Shown: in pieces, positions 27,179-34,791 of the stretch | Layout: each line of letters opens with the position of its first letter | Position numbering within the stretch: the stretch's first letter is position 1 | NCBI RefSeq assembly: GCF_007992435.1 | Contig: NZ_BKAG01000019.1 | Coordinates: 1-64,000, forward strand | Direction: 5' to 3' | Length of the DNA stretch: 64,000 nucleotides | From: Prosthecobacter gellanilyticus | GTDB lineage: Bacteria > Verrucomicrobiota > Verrucomicrobiia > Verrucomicrobiales > Verrucomicrobiaceae | Notes under the pieces: model-generated | What the model was told of the DNA's origin: nothing | The model's input: the letters and a program-made list of their open reading frames with translations, nothing else | Databases searched by the model: none | Translations under genes and position numbers: made by a program

Positions 27179-27817
27179 TCAGAGCCGTCCCCACGCTCCG
27201 CGTCTCGCATTTCGCGCCTCGGCTTCCATCTGCTTGAGTTGCTGCTCATACGCCTTCTTATCCCGGCCATCCGGCAAGGTCGTCCCGCCCGTGTGGATCC
27301 GCGCCAGGCCTGCGCTCACTAGCTTCGCCGAGAGGTCCAGATCATCCGGGAAGATCACAAAGGCATAGTAGCGCCCGCTGTTGTAGACCTTGTGCCACTT
27401 CGTGCACACCACGAAGGGCTGCGTGCTCATGAGCTCACGTGTGAACGCCTCGCCCCTCTGCCCCACAAGCACTGTTTCAGCCTCGCTCAAGCCGCCGAAG
27501 TAGCGCCCCTGCTCGGCCAGGCGATCGCCATTCAGATGATGCCGTTTCTTCTCCGGACAATCCGCGAAGTAGAGACGGAACTCATGCACCTTGCCACCGT
27601 GCTCGAGATGAAAGCTGTCGCCATCATTGTCACGATGCGGATGCCATTTTGCATCCAGGATGACCTCGAAAACCTTTGTGGCTTCGCGCTCGGGTGAGGA
27701 GGTCTTCTGGACCACCTGCTCCCAGCCCTGCCAGCCGGCAAAAAGCAGCGCGATCCATAGCCACAACCACCCCTTCCCTTTTCGTCCTCGCCTGGATCGG
27801 CCCCTGTAAAAATTCAT
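27179..27817 (-). CDS. Membrane-anchored staphylococcal-nuclease-like protein
   Basis: SNase/TNase-family nuclease, 212 aa. A basic N-terminus (RGRSRRGRKGKG) precedes one hydrophobic segment at about 17-32, which predicts an anchor with the nuclease outside. The OB-fold carries the expected active-site pattern: Asp-rich DNDGDSFHL (about 63-71), Arg in FRLYFADCPE, Glu in RGEAFTREL and Arg in SGRYYAFVIF. The C-terminus is a charged helix (YEQQLKQMEAEARNARRG). Probably degrades extracellular or periplasmic nucleic acid for nutrition (inference). Confidence 0.85.
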   Translation of the reverse strand: MNFYRGRSRRGRKGKGWLWLWIALLFAGWQGWEQVVQKTSSPEREATKVFEVILDAKWHPHRDNDGDSFHLEHGGKVHEFRLYFADCPEKKRHHLNGDRLAEQGRYFGGLSEAETVLVGQRGEAFTRELMSTQPFVVCTKWHKVYNSGRYYAFVIFPDDLDLSAKLVSAGLARIHTGGTTLPDGRDKKAYEQQLKQMEAEARNARRGAWGRL

Positions 27818-27862
27818 GTGTCTCTCATGCCGCTAAACAGGCGCGCTGGCAACTTCATCGCA

Positions 27863-29275
27863 CTACTCGGCGGTCACACGTTTCGCCTTGGACCTGCCGC
27901 CATGCAGCAGGTCGTATTGAGGGTCGGCATAGGTGTGGAAAAAGGCATCCAGCCGGGCTGACATCTCCTTCACCACGGGCTCCATGCCGGGTTGACCGAG
28001 CAGATTGAACCGCTCCTGCGCATCTGCCTGCATATCATAGAGCTCATGCGGTCCCGCTGGATGCCGCTGCACATATTTCCAGCGCTGCCCACGCACGGCA
28101 CGGCAGGTCTCCATCTCATAGAAGATCGTGTTGTCCCAGGCATCGATGTCACGACCTCGCAAAACAGCGGAGAAATCACGGCCGGGCAGCCTGGGCTTCG
28201 TCGGCAGCTTGTCTGAGAGATTCAGGTAGCCCAGCAGGCTGGGCAGGAAATCATAGTTGCTCACCAGAAAGTCCGACGTCTCACCCGCTGGAATGCTTCC
28301 TGGCTGTGAGAAGATCAGCGGGATCTGCATCATCAGCTCATGCGCGCCGATGGGCCGGGTGTGATCCCCCATGCCCCAGATGCCATTCTGGCCGCCCATC
28401 CAGCCTTGATCGGACGAGTAAACAACCAGCGTGTCCTTTTCCAATCCCAGCCTCTTCAGCGCGGCCATGACCTCGCCCACGCCATCATCCACACCACTGA
28501 CCTCGCTGGCCATGCGGCGCATGGCACGTGGATCGTTGTGAAACTGTTTGTTATGGTGCTGCCAGGGGTGCATGGCATCTCGCGGGAAGCTCGGCAGCTC
28601 CTTGTCCGCATAATAAGCCGCGTGACGGTTCTTCGACTCATTGAGCATCAGATTGCCCAGCGAATAAGGCCCATTGTAAGCCAGATACAGGAAGAAAGGT
28701 TTTTCCTTGTTCGCCTCCATGAACTCGATCCCGCGTCTCGTCCAAAAGTCCGTCGTATACTCAGCCACCTTCGTGACCTGGCCGTTTTCGATGATCTCCT
28801 GATCATAGAACTCCTTCGTGCTGCCATCCGGCTTCGTGACCCAGAAGGAGAATCCTTCGTTAGGCTTGAGATTGTCGCCAAGATGCCATTTGCCACTGAG
28901 GCCGCAGGTGTAGCCGGAGTCTCTCAGGATCTCGCCGATGGAGGTGAACTCTCCCAGCGTGTTGTAAGCCTGCGGGCCCATCATGAACTTCGGATCCAGA
29001 AATGAATGCACTCCATGCTGCGATGGAATGAGTCCCGTGAGAAAGGTCGCGCGTGTGGGCGAGCACACCGCATTGCTGCTCAGTGCCCGTGTGAAGCGGA
29101 TGCCACCCTTCGCCAGTGCGTCGATGTTCGGCGTGCGGATGTCTTTGTTCCCATAACAGCCCAGGGTCCACGCGCCTTGGTTGTCCGTGAGGATGAAGAC
29201 CACATTCGTCGGACGTGCCACCAGCGTGGTAGCGAGGACGGATAGGACGCAAAGGACAGAGAGGGCCAGGCGCAT
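27863..29275 (-). CDS. Secreted sulfatase (formylglycine, S1)
   Basis: 470 aa; signal peptide MRLALSVLCVLSVLATTLVA supports this start over the frame's first methionine 20 residues upstream. Metal-site residues ILTDNQG at about 28-34 and C-S-P-T-R at 71-75, so Cys71 is the formylglycine precursor; GKWHLGDN follows near 135. Metal-ligand region YSSDQGWMGGQNG is also typical. It lies 28 bases downstream of the SpoU methylase gene and could be in the same transcript. Not closely similar to the sulfatase at the window start, so it probably acts on a different sulfated sugar. Confidence 0.93.
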   Translation of the reverse strand: MRLALSVLCVLSVLATTLVARPTNVVFILTDNQGAWTLGCYGNKDIRTPNIDALAKGGIRFTRALSSNAVCSPTRATFLTGLIPSQHGVHSFLDPKFMMGPQAYNTLGEFTSIGEILRDSGYTCGLSGKWHLGDNLKPNEGFSFWVTKPDGSTKEFYDQEIIENGQVTKVAEYTTDFWTRRGIEFMEANKEKPFFLYLAYNGPYSLGNLMLNESKNRHAAYYADKELPSFPRDAMHPWQHHNKQFHNDPRAMRRMASEVSGVDDGVGEVMAALKRLGLEKDTLVVYSSDQGWMGGQNGIWGMGDHTRPIGAHELMMQIPLIFSQPGSIPAGETSDFLVSNYDFLPSLLGYLNLSDKLPTKPRLPGRDFSAVLRGRDIDAWDNTIFYEMETCRAVRGQRWKYVQRHPAGPHELYDMQADAQERFNLLGQPGMEPVVKEMSARLDAFFHTYADPQYDLLHGGRSKAKRVTAE

Positions 29276-29303
29276 GATCTCTAAACGCGAGACCGGCAGC
29301 GCA

Positions 29304-30092
29304 CTATCCGCGTCTTCTCTGTCGGGAAGCCTCAAAGAGCATCACGGCACCCGCAGCGGCCACATTGAGAGACTCCACGCCATTCGCCATCGGGATGCGC
29401 AGGCGGGTGTCACAGGTCTGCATGAGCTCTGCACTCACACCTCGGCCTTCATTGCCCAGCAGCAGCAGCGTGGGCTGGCGCCAGTCATAGCGGTCGTAGT
29501 CCAGCTCTCCCTCGCCAGCGGCGGCGGTGAGATGCAGCGCGTGCTTTTGCCTGAGATCGGCCAGGGTCTCATGACTCACCTCCGTGATCACCGGCAGGCG
29601 GAAGGCCGAGCCCATGGAGCTGCGCAGCACTTTGGGCGAATACACGTCCACACTGCCACTGAGCACGATCACGCCGTGAGCTCCGGCAGCCTCCGCCGTG
29701 CGCAGCAGAGTGCCCATGTTTCCAGGGTCCTGCACACGATCGATGCCCACCAGCAGCAAGCCTGTCTGATCTCGAAACAGCGCACCTGCATCCGGCGCTG
29801 GACGTTTCGCGATCAAAATGACCCCCTGGCTCTGCACGGTGTCTGCCATGGCGTCCAGCACGCTGCGGGAAGCCGTGAGCACGGGCACCTTTTGAGCCGC
29901 CAAATCTGCCACCAGCGCCTCCAGCCTTGCCTCCTGCGCTTCCGCATCCACAAAAGCTGTCTCCACATGGGTGCCGGACCTCAGTGCCTCCTCGGCCAGT
30001 CTCAGGCCATCAATGAAAATCAGCCCCTCCTCACGGCCGTCACGCACCCGGCGCGCGTGTTTGACACGCTCGTTGCTGGAACTGGAGATCAT
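29304..30092 (-). CDS. SpoU/TrmH-family RNA 2'-O-ribose methyltransferase
   Basis: Methylates ribose 2'-OH in rRNA or tRNA; 262 aa. An N-terminal substrate-binding domain (about 1-95; ISSSSNERVKHARRVRDGREEGLIFIDGLRLAEEAL) is followed by a SPOUT domain with all three motifs: IDRVQDPGNMGTLLRTAEA, LLLLGNEGRGVS and IPMANGVESLNVAAAGAVMLFEA. RlmB or TsnR-like enzymes are the nearest types; the target nucleotide cannot be given. The frame is open for another 79 residues upstream, but these are Ser/Ala-rich and overlap the divergent kinase gene, so I start at 30092 (30101 also possible). Confidence 0.9.
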   Translation of the reverse strand: MISSSSNERVKHARRVRDGREEGLIFIDGLRLAEEALRSGTHVETAFVDAEAQEARLEALVADLAAQKVPVLTASRSVLDAMADTVQSQGVILIAKRPAPDAGALFRDQTGLLLVGIDRVQDPGNMGTLLRTAEAAGAHGVIVLSGSVDVYSPKVLRSSMGSAFRLPVITEVSHETLADLRQKHALHLTAAAGEGELDYDRYDWRQPTLLLLGNEGRGVSAELMQTCDTRLRIPMANGVESLNVAAAGAVMLFEASRQRRRG

Positions 30093-30219
30093 GGCTGGCA
30101 TCCGGCCTGCTGGGTAGCGCAGCCACGGGAGGACCGCAAGGCACGAGCGTGACACCGCGCCGTCTCTTGGTGCTTGCCAAGCCGCCGCTTTCCCCCGAAA
30201 AAGTCCTGCGCCCCCCATC

Positions 30220-31704
30220 ATGTCCGATATCTCCCCGACTGCCGATTTCCCAACCGCTGAAGAGCTCGGCTCGGCACTGCCGCAGTATGAGATCGAGGAG
30301 CGCATCAGCGTGGGCGAGGAAAGCGCCATCTACCTCGCGCGCCAGCCTGCGCTGGACCGCGCTGTGATGATCCGCGTGATGGCGGAGCCCTCCATGGGGG
30401 CCGCCGGCCGCCTGATGGAGCGTCTGCGCGCCCGGGCCCGCATCGTGCATCCGCGCATCGTGGCCGTGTATGACTTTGGCCGCGCCATCTCCGGCCATCT
30501 GTATCTCGTCACCGAGCATGTGGACGGCCGGGTGCTCTCCGACCTCATCCAGGAGCGCCAGGTGCCGCCGAAGCTGGGCTACAGCTACGCCCTGCAGGTC
30601 TGCGACATCCTCTCCATGCTGCATGAGCAGGGACTGAAGCATGGCGCGCTGAACTCGCGCACGGTGCTGGTCGATGAAGAAGGCCAGCTCAAGATCACCG
30701 GCGTGGGCATGAGCATCACGCCCAGCGGCGAAATCTCCTGGCTGCATGAAAGCGAGGCCTCCATCACCGGAGATCTCACCGATCTCGGCGCCCTGCTGCA
30801 TGAGATGTTTGGCCGCGAGCCTCTGCCTGAGGATGGCCGTGTCTCACGCAATCTCCCGCCTGCCTTCGGGGCAGTGATCCGCCGCTGTGTGCAGCTGGAG
30901 ACCACACGCCGCTACACCAGCGCGGCTGAAGTCCGCGAGGCTCTGGTGCAGGCGCTGAAAACGCAGCAGCAAGGGGCCTCCACCAAGTCCGCTGGCACAC
31001 CCGCCGCCGATCCGCCTTCAGCACACGCAGCCAGGCCAGCCCCGGCACCTGCCCCCGCGCGGGCATCACGCCCGGCGCCCGTCTCTGCCCCCGCCGCGCC
31101 TCCACCGGTCTCGCACTCGCACGAACCTGCGGTGCCTGCCACCCACGCCCCTCCGCGCTATGCGCCCGGACGTCCGCCGCCTCCGGTCGTGCGCCCGCAG
31201 CCCTCCTTCATGAAGAAGCTGGATGACTTTCTGTGGGCCTGCCTGCGTGCCAGCCTGCATCTCTCCATCTTCCTCGTGGCCGCTGTGGTCATGCTCATCT
31301 TCTACGTGATGAAGGACAAGATCGTGCTCAAGGATCCGAACGATCCTGATTCCGCACGCGAAGAAGCCGCGATGCCGGGGCAGATGCTCGGCAAGCTTCC
31401 CGAAGCTCCGCAGCTTCCGCAAGCACCCGTCACCGCGCCATCGTCACCCATCACCCTGCCGCCACCCGCACCCGCCGCGGATCCCCTCGCAGCGCTGAAA
31501 GCCGAGTATCGTAACGCGGTGCAGAGCGAAGCTACTGCCGCGCTCGACAAAGTGCGTCTCAACGAGCTGCCCTTCTTCCAAAAAGAACTGCAACGCCTGC
31601 AAAATGGCGAATCAGTGCCTGACACGGACGAGCCGAATCTGCCAGCCGCACTCAAGCGCCTGCGTGACGACTATCGCAGCAAGAAAGCAGCTCTTGGAAA
31701 GTAG
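30220..31704 (+). CDS. Membrane-anchored Ser/Thr pseudokinase
   Basis: 494 aa. Residues 22-245 have the Hanks-kinase fold order (YEIEERISVGEESAIYLARQ, YLVTEHVDGRVLSDLI, LHEQGLKHGALNSRTVLV, DLTDLGALLHEMFG), but the catalytic residues are gone: the glycine loop is degenerate, the ATP Lys is Arg52, the catalytic Asp of HRD is Ala143 (HGALN), the Asn is Thr148, and DFG reads GVG (161-163). A Pro/Ala-rich linker (255-328), one transmembrane helix (about 346-364) and a 125-residue C-terminal tail with an Ala/Pro linker and a helical end follow. It should not phosphorylate; a binding or scaffold role is likely (inference). Confidence 0.85.
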   Translation: MSDISPTADFPTAEELGSALPQYEIEERISVGEESAIYLARQPALDRAVMIRVMAEPSMGAAGRLMERLRARARIVHPRIVAVYDFGRAISGHLYLVTEHVDGRVLSDLIQERQVPPKLGYSYALQVCDILSMLHEQGLKHGALNSRTVLVDEEGQLKITGVGMSITPSGEISWLHESEASITGDLTDLGALLHEMFGREPLPEDGRVSRNLPPAFGAVIRRCVQLETTRRYTSAAEVREALVQALKTQQQGASTKSAGTPAADPPSAHAARPAPAPAPARASRPAPVSAPAAPPPVSHSHEPAVPATHAPPRYAPGRPPPPVVRPQPSFMKKLDDFLWACLRASLHLSIFLVAAVVMLIFYVMKDKIVLKDPNDPDSAREEAAMPGQMLGKLPEAPQLPQAPVTAPSSPITLPPPAPAADPLAALKAEYRNAVQSEATAALDKVRLNELPFFQKELQRLQNGESVPDTDEPNLPAALKRLRDDYRSKKAALGK

Positions 31705-31774
31705 TCTCAAGTGCATCGTGCACTCGTGAACATCATCGCCGAATTTGACAAAGTTGGTTACCCGTGCGTGACTA

Positions 31775-31935
31775 CCCGTGCAGCCGAAGCTGGTGCTCCT
31801 TCCTGAGCGCTGGCACGGGGGAACCAACTTCCTGAAGAATCGCAAGAGCCTTCAGGATGGGGCGCACAAGGGTGGGCAACCACCTGAGGGGTCACTTCCA
31901 AGACCTAGCCCGTCAGCTAACCTCGCAGGCCGATT
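31775..31935 (+). ncRNA. ydaO-type cyclic di-AMP riboswitch aptamer
   Basis: The leader of the zinc-ribbon/PH/SPFH genes contains the conserved ydaO aptamer blocks in order: GCCGAAGC (31783-31790), GCACGGGGGAACCAAC (31813-31828), a GGGGCGCA block (31859-31866) and the highly conserved 3' block AGCCCGTCAGCTAACCTCGC (31908-31927), ending AGGC, which can pair with the 5' GCC. Compared from memory with the Thermoanaerobacter and actinobacterial aptamers, spacing and order agree. In known cases cyclic di-AMP binding lowers expression of downstream genes. Aptamer edges are approximate. Confidence 0.85.
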
Positions 31936-32052
31936 TGGGAGGGCAATCCTCTGCCCGGTGCCTGTGCATCGGGACCATGGTTTCCCCACATAGACCTGCT
32001 TTTTCGCAGGACGGGAGACCGTCTGGCAAAAAGCCGCCAAGAGACCATATCC
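31936..32052 (+). promoter_or_regulatory. Likely expression platform of the cyclic di-AMP riboswitch
   Basis: The 117 bases between aptamer and ATG hold several hairpins: CCCGGTGC-CTGT-GCATCGGG (31954-31973, one G-T pair), CCTGC-TTTTTC-GCAGG (31995-32010) and GACGG-GAGA-CCGTC (32010-32023). None is followed by a clear T run, so control might be at translation or through a non-classical terminator. The 70 bases from the kinase stop (31704) to the aptamer hold a small GTGCA-TCG-TGCAC hairpin and presumably the promoter. Confidence 0.5.
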
Positions 32053-32310
32053 ATGAACCTGACCGCGATCCGCGGCTGCCATCCACGCAGCCTGACGGAA
32101 CCTCCTGCGCCTGTGACCTGCCGCGAGTGCGGCGTGCCGATGACACGTGGCTGCCTGCTGCAAAACAACGTCTGGGTCAGCCCCACGCCGATGGACCAGA
32201 CCATCCTGCGCCAGCTCAATGCCTGGATCTTTGGTGTGAGGCGCGAAGCCCGCAAAGTCAGCGCCTGGCGCTGCCCTCAGTGCCAGCGGCTCGAGTTCAT
32301 CACCAAATGA
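32053..32310 (+). CDS. Small zinc-ribbon protein under the riboswitch
   Basis: 85 aa, function unknown. Two CxxC knuckles, CRECG at 24-28 and CPQC at 75-78, separated by about 47 residues with a helical segment (TPMDQTILRQLNAWIFGVRREA), would form one split zinc ribbon. It is the first gene after the cyclic di-AMP riboswitch, and its TGA overlaps an ATG of the next gene frame (32307-32310), so the two are translated together. A nucleic-acid or protein-binding adaptor is possible; nothing in the sequence proves it. Confidence 0.72.
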   Translation: MNLTAIRGCHPRSLTEPPAPVTCRECGVPMTRGCLLQNNVWVSPTPMDQTILRQLNAWIFGVRREARKVSAWRCPQCQRLEFITK

Positions 32311-32321
32311 GGATCACCTTC

Positions 32322-32828
32322 ATGAAACAACATTTCAAAGCGCCCTGGGGCACAGGGCTGAAGTGGATCTCCCTTTTCTCCACCTTGTTTCTCGGACCGA
32401 TGTGTCTGGCCGCTCTCGCAATAGCCTACGTCAACGCGTCATCCTTGCTGGCTCTCCTCATCTGCCTTGTTCCCTGGCTCATCGTTGTTCCAGCGGCGTG
32501 CTATGCTGTCCGTGGTTATACTCTGGATGCAAACATCCTGCGCATTCATCGTCTGCTCTGGGACACCGTAATCCCCATCAGCGGCTTGAAGTACGCATTG
32601 ACGATGCCCGAAGCCATGAGCGGCAGCATCCGCATATATGGAAACGGCGGTTTTTATTCCATCACCGGACATTACTGGAACAGGCGTCTCGGGCACTACC
32701 GTGCCTATGTGAATGACTGGAAACGGCCAGTGGTGCTGATCTTCCATGAGAGAAACACCATTGTGCTCTCCCCCGACGATCCCGAGGACTTCGTCGAAGC
32801 CGTGAAGGCCGCGGTCACTCCGCCATAG
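32322..32828 (+). CDS. Membrane protein with bacterial PH-like domain
   Basis: 168 aa. Two hydrophobic segments at about 14-34 and 37-58 (WISLFSTLFLGPMCLAALAIAYV; LLALLICLVPWLIVVPAACYA) are followed by a bacterial pleckstrin-homology-like domain: YTLDANILRIHRLLWDTVIPISGLKYAL, a central beta region, and VVLIFHERNTIVLSPDDPEDFVEAVKAA, the ending typical of bPH_5-like domains. GAGG 8-9 bases before the ATG at 32322 is a fair Shine-Dalgarno; ATG 32307, five codons earlier and overlapping the zinc-ribbon stop, is the alternative. Function unknown; such domains often occur in membrane stress proteins. Confidence 0.75.
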   Translation: MKQHFKAPWGTGLKWISLFSTLFLGPMCLAALAIAYVNASSLLALLICLVPWLIVVPAACYAVRGYTLDANILRIHRLLWDTVIPISGLKYALTMPEAMSGSIRIYGNGGFYSITGHYWNRRLGHYRAYVNDWKRPVVLIFHERNTIVLSPDDPEDFVEAVKAAVTPP

Positions 32829-32946
32829 AGCAGGCCGACATCCAATACAACATCCTGTTAGGCCAGTATCACAACGGCCCTCTGGATATCCATGTCTCCA
32901 TCACTCCACCACTCCCTTTCTCCAAACATTCCCCCTTCTCTTCTCT

Positions 32947-34752
32947 ATGAAAACTCTTCTCGATCTCGCGCTCACCTACTGGTGGGCCACCCTCATTATC
33001 TTGTTCATCATCACCATCAATGTCCTCGGCATCGTCCATATCAACGAGCAGCAGGTCGGCCTCATCATCAAACGTTTCGCCCGTAACAGCCTGCCTCCGG
33101 GCGAGATCATCGCCCTGAATGGAGAGGCCGGCTTCCAGGCGGACACACTTCCACCAGGGCTGTATTTCGGTTACTGGATCTGGCAGTATCAGGTGCAAAA
33201 GGTGCCCATCCTTGTGGTGCCTCAGGGAGAGCTGGCCCTCATCGTCGCACGCACAGGCGCTGCCATCCCACCGCAGCGCATTCTGGGTCGTGTGGTCGCC
33301 TGTGATCACTTCCAGGACGCCCGTGCCTTCCTGAAAAACAGCGGCGAGAAAGGCCGTCAGCTCGGCGTGCTCACCGCAGGCTCTTACCGCATCAATCCAG
33401 CCCTGTTCAATGTCATCACCACACGCACGTCGCATGAGCACGGCGTGGCTCCGGGCTGCCTGCGCCTTTTGCATGTGGAGCCCGACCGCGTCGGCATCGT
33501 CACCACGCTGGACGGTCTGCCCATCGAGCAGGGAGAAATGGCCGGCCCCATCGTGGCAGGTCACAACAACTTCCAGGACGCACAGAGCTTCCTCAATGCG
33601 GGCGGCAGCCGTGGCCTGCAGGAGCAGATCCTGCTCAGCGGTCAGTGGAACATCAACCCCTGGTTCGCGAGTGTGGAGCAGGTGGAGATGATCGAGATCC
33701 CCATCGGTCATGTCGGCGTCGTCATCTCCTATGTCGGCAAGGCGCATGAGGACGTCAGCGGCCCTGACTTCAAGCATGGTGACCTTGTAGAAGTCGGCCA
33801 CAAAGGTGTGTGGGTGAAGCCGCTGCTGCCCGGCAAGCACCCCATCAACACGCACATCATGCGTGTCGAACTTGTGCCCACGACGAACATCGTGCTGAAC
33901 TGGGCGAACCGCACCGAGGCGCATCGCTTCGATGAAAAACTCAGCTCCATCACCGTGCGCTCGCGGGATGGCTTCGCCTTTAATCTCGATGTCTCCCAGA
34001 TCATCCACATCGGTGCCAATGAAGCTCCAAAGGTCATCTCGCGTGCGGGTTCCTTGCAGAACCTCATCGACCACGTCCTGCAACCCATCGTCGGCAACTA
34101 CTTCCGCAACAGCGCGCAGGACTACACCGTGCTGGATTTCCTCAGTGCGCGCAGTGACCGCCAGTCGGAAGCCGCCAGCCATATCAGCACCGCCTTGCGC
34201 GAGTATGATGTGGAAGCTATCGACACTCTCATTGGCGACATCACACCACCCGAGTCCCTGATGAAAACACAGACGGATCGCAAGCTCGCCGAGGAGCAGC
34301 GCAAGACCTATGAGATTCAGGAGGCTGCGGAAAAGCAGCGCCAGCAACTCGTGCGCCAGACCTCGCTCGCAGACATCCAGCATGAGATGGTGAAGTCTGA
34401 GCAGGGCGTGCAGATCGCCCAGCTTCAGGCCAGTGCCGCCGTGAAGAAAAGCGAGGGCGAGGCCACCAGTACCCGCCTGCGCGCCTCAGGCGATGCTGAT
34501 GCCATCCGCGCCACCGGCCAGGCGAAAGCTGAGGCTCACAGCGCTGGCATCCAGGCCGTGGGTCAGGACACTTACTCGCTCATGCAGCTCTTCCAGATCA
34601 TCGCGGAGAAGAACCTCCGCGTCGTCCCAGACGTGCTGGTGAACGGCGGCGGCCTCAATGGCAATGCCTCAGGCCTCATCGAGGCCCTCATGGCCATGAC
34701 CGCCCGCAACAGCGGCCCGCGAGTGACCGTCCCGGTCAGTCCGGTGAACTAA
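32947..34752 (+). CDS. SPFH/flotillin-like membrane protein with N-terminal repeats
   Basis: 601 aa. One N-terminal transmembrane segment (about 10-29) precedes an SPFH/Band-7 region. Before the core (about 275-430; NRTEAHRFDEKLSSITVRSRDGFAFNLDVSQIIHI) two clear tandem repeats of about 95 residues share FQDA..FL, G..G.Q and INP motifs (about 90-155 and 180-255), with a shorter third copy after them. The C-terminal helical region (430-570) is rich in Ala, Glu and Gln with EAEA-like heptads (TDRKLAEEQRKTYEIQEAAEKQRQQ), as in flotillins. Probably a membrane-domain scaffold oligomer. It starts 118 bases after the PH gene and may belong to the riboswitch-led unit. Confidence 0.88.
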   Translation: MKTLLDLALTYWWATLIILFIITINVLGIVHINEQQVGLIIKRFARNSLPPGEIIALNGEAGFQADTLPPGLYFGYWIWQYQVQKVPILVVPQGELALIVARTGAAIPPQRILGRVVACDHFQDARAFLKNSGEKGRQLGVLTAGSYRINPALFNVITTRTSHEHGVAPGCLRLLHVEPDRVGIVTTLDGLPIEQGEMAGPIVAGHNNFQDAQSFLNAGGSRGLQEQILLSGQWNINPWFASVEQVEMIEIPIGHVGVVISYVGKAHEDVSGPDFKHGDLVEVGHKGVWVKPLLPGKHPINTHIMRVELVPTTNIVLNWANRTEAHRFDEKLSSITVRSRDGFAFNLDVSQIIHIGANEAPKVISRAGSLQNLIDHVLQPIVGNYFRNSAQDYTVLDFLSARSDRQSEAASHISTALREYDVEAIDTLIGDITPPESLMKTQTDRKLAEEQRKTYEIQEAAEKQRQQLVRQTSLADIQHEMVKSEQGVQIAQLQASAAVKKSEGEATSTRLRASGDADAIRATGQAKAEAHSAGIQAVGQDTYSLMQLFQIIAEKNLRVVPDVLVNGGGLNGNASGLIEALMAMTARNSGPRVTVPVSPVN

Positions 34753-34766
34753 AGTTAGTTGGGCAG

Positions 34767-34791
34767 AGCCAGCGGCAACAAGCCGCTGGCT
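34767..34791. terminator. Bidirectional hairpin overlapping a stop codon
   Basis: AGCCAGCGGC-AACAA-GCCGCTGGCT is a perfect 10-bp stem with a 5-base loop, 14 bases after the SPFH stop. Its distal edge covers two bases of the TAG stop of the convergent PVC gene (34790-34792). No long T run. Confidence 0.75.

Noticed and set aside
30220-31704. Active Ser/Thr kinase
   Set aside because: The catalytic Asp, the ATP Lys and DFG are all replaced.
31857-32306. N-terminal extension of the PH-domain frame back to 31857
   Set aside because: It would run through the riboswitch aptamer and over the zinc-ribbon gene; the ATGs at 32307/32322 fit the membrane-protein N-terminus.
32869-34383. 504-codon open frame antisense to the SPFH gene
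   Set aside because: It lies wholly over a gene with a clear domain; its composition (Asp/His/Gly/Val-rich, no motif) is typical of the shadow frame of high-GC coding DNA.
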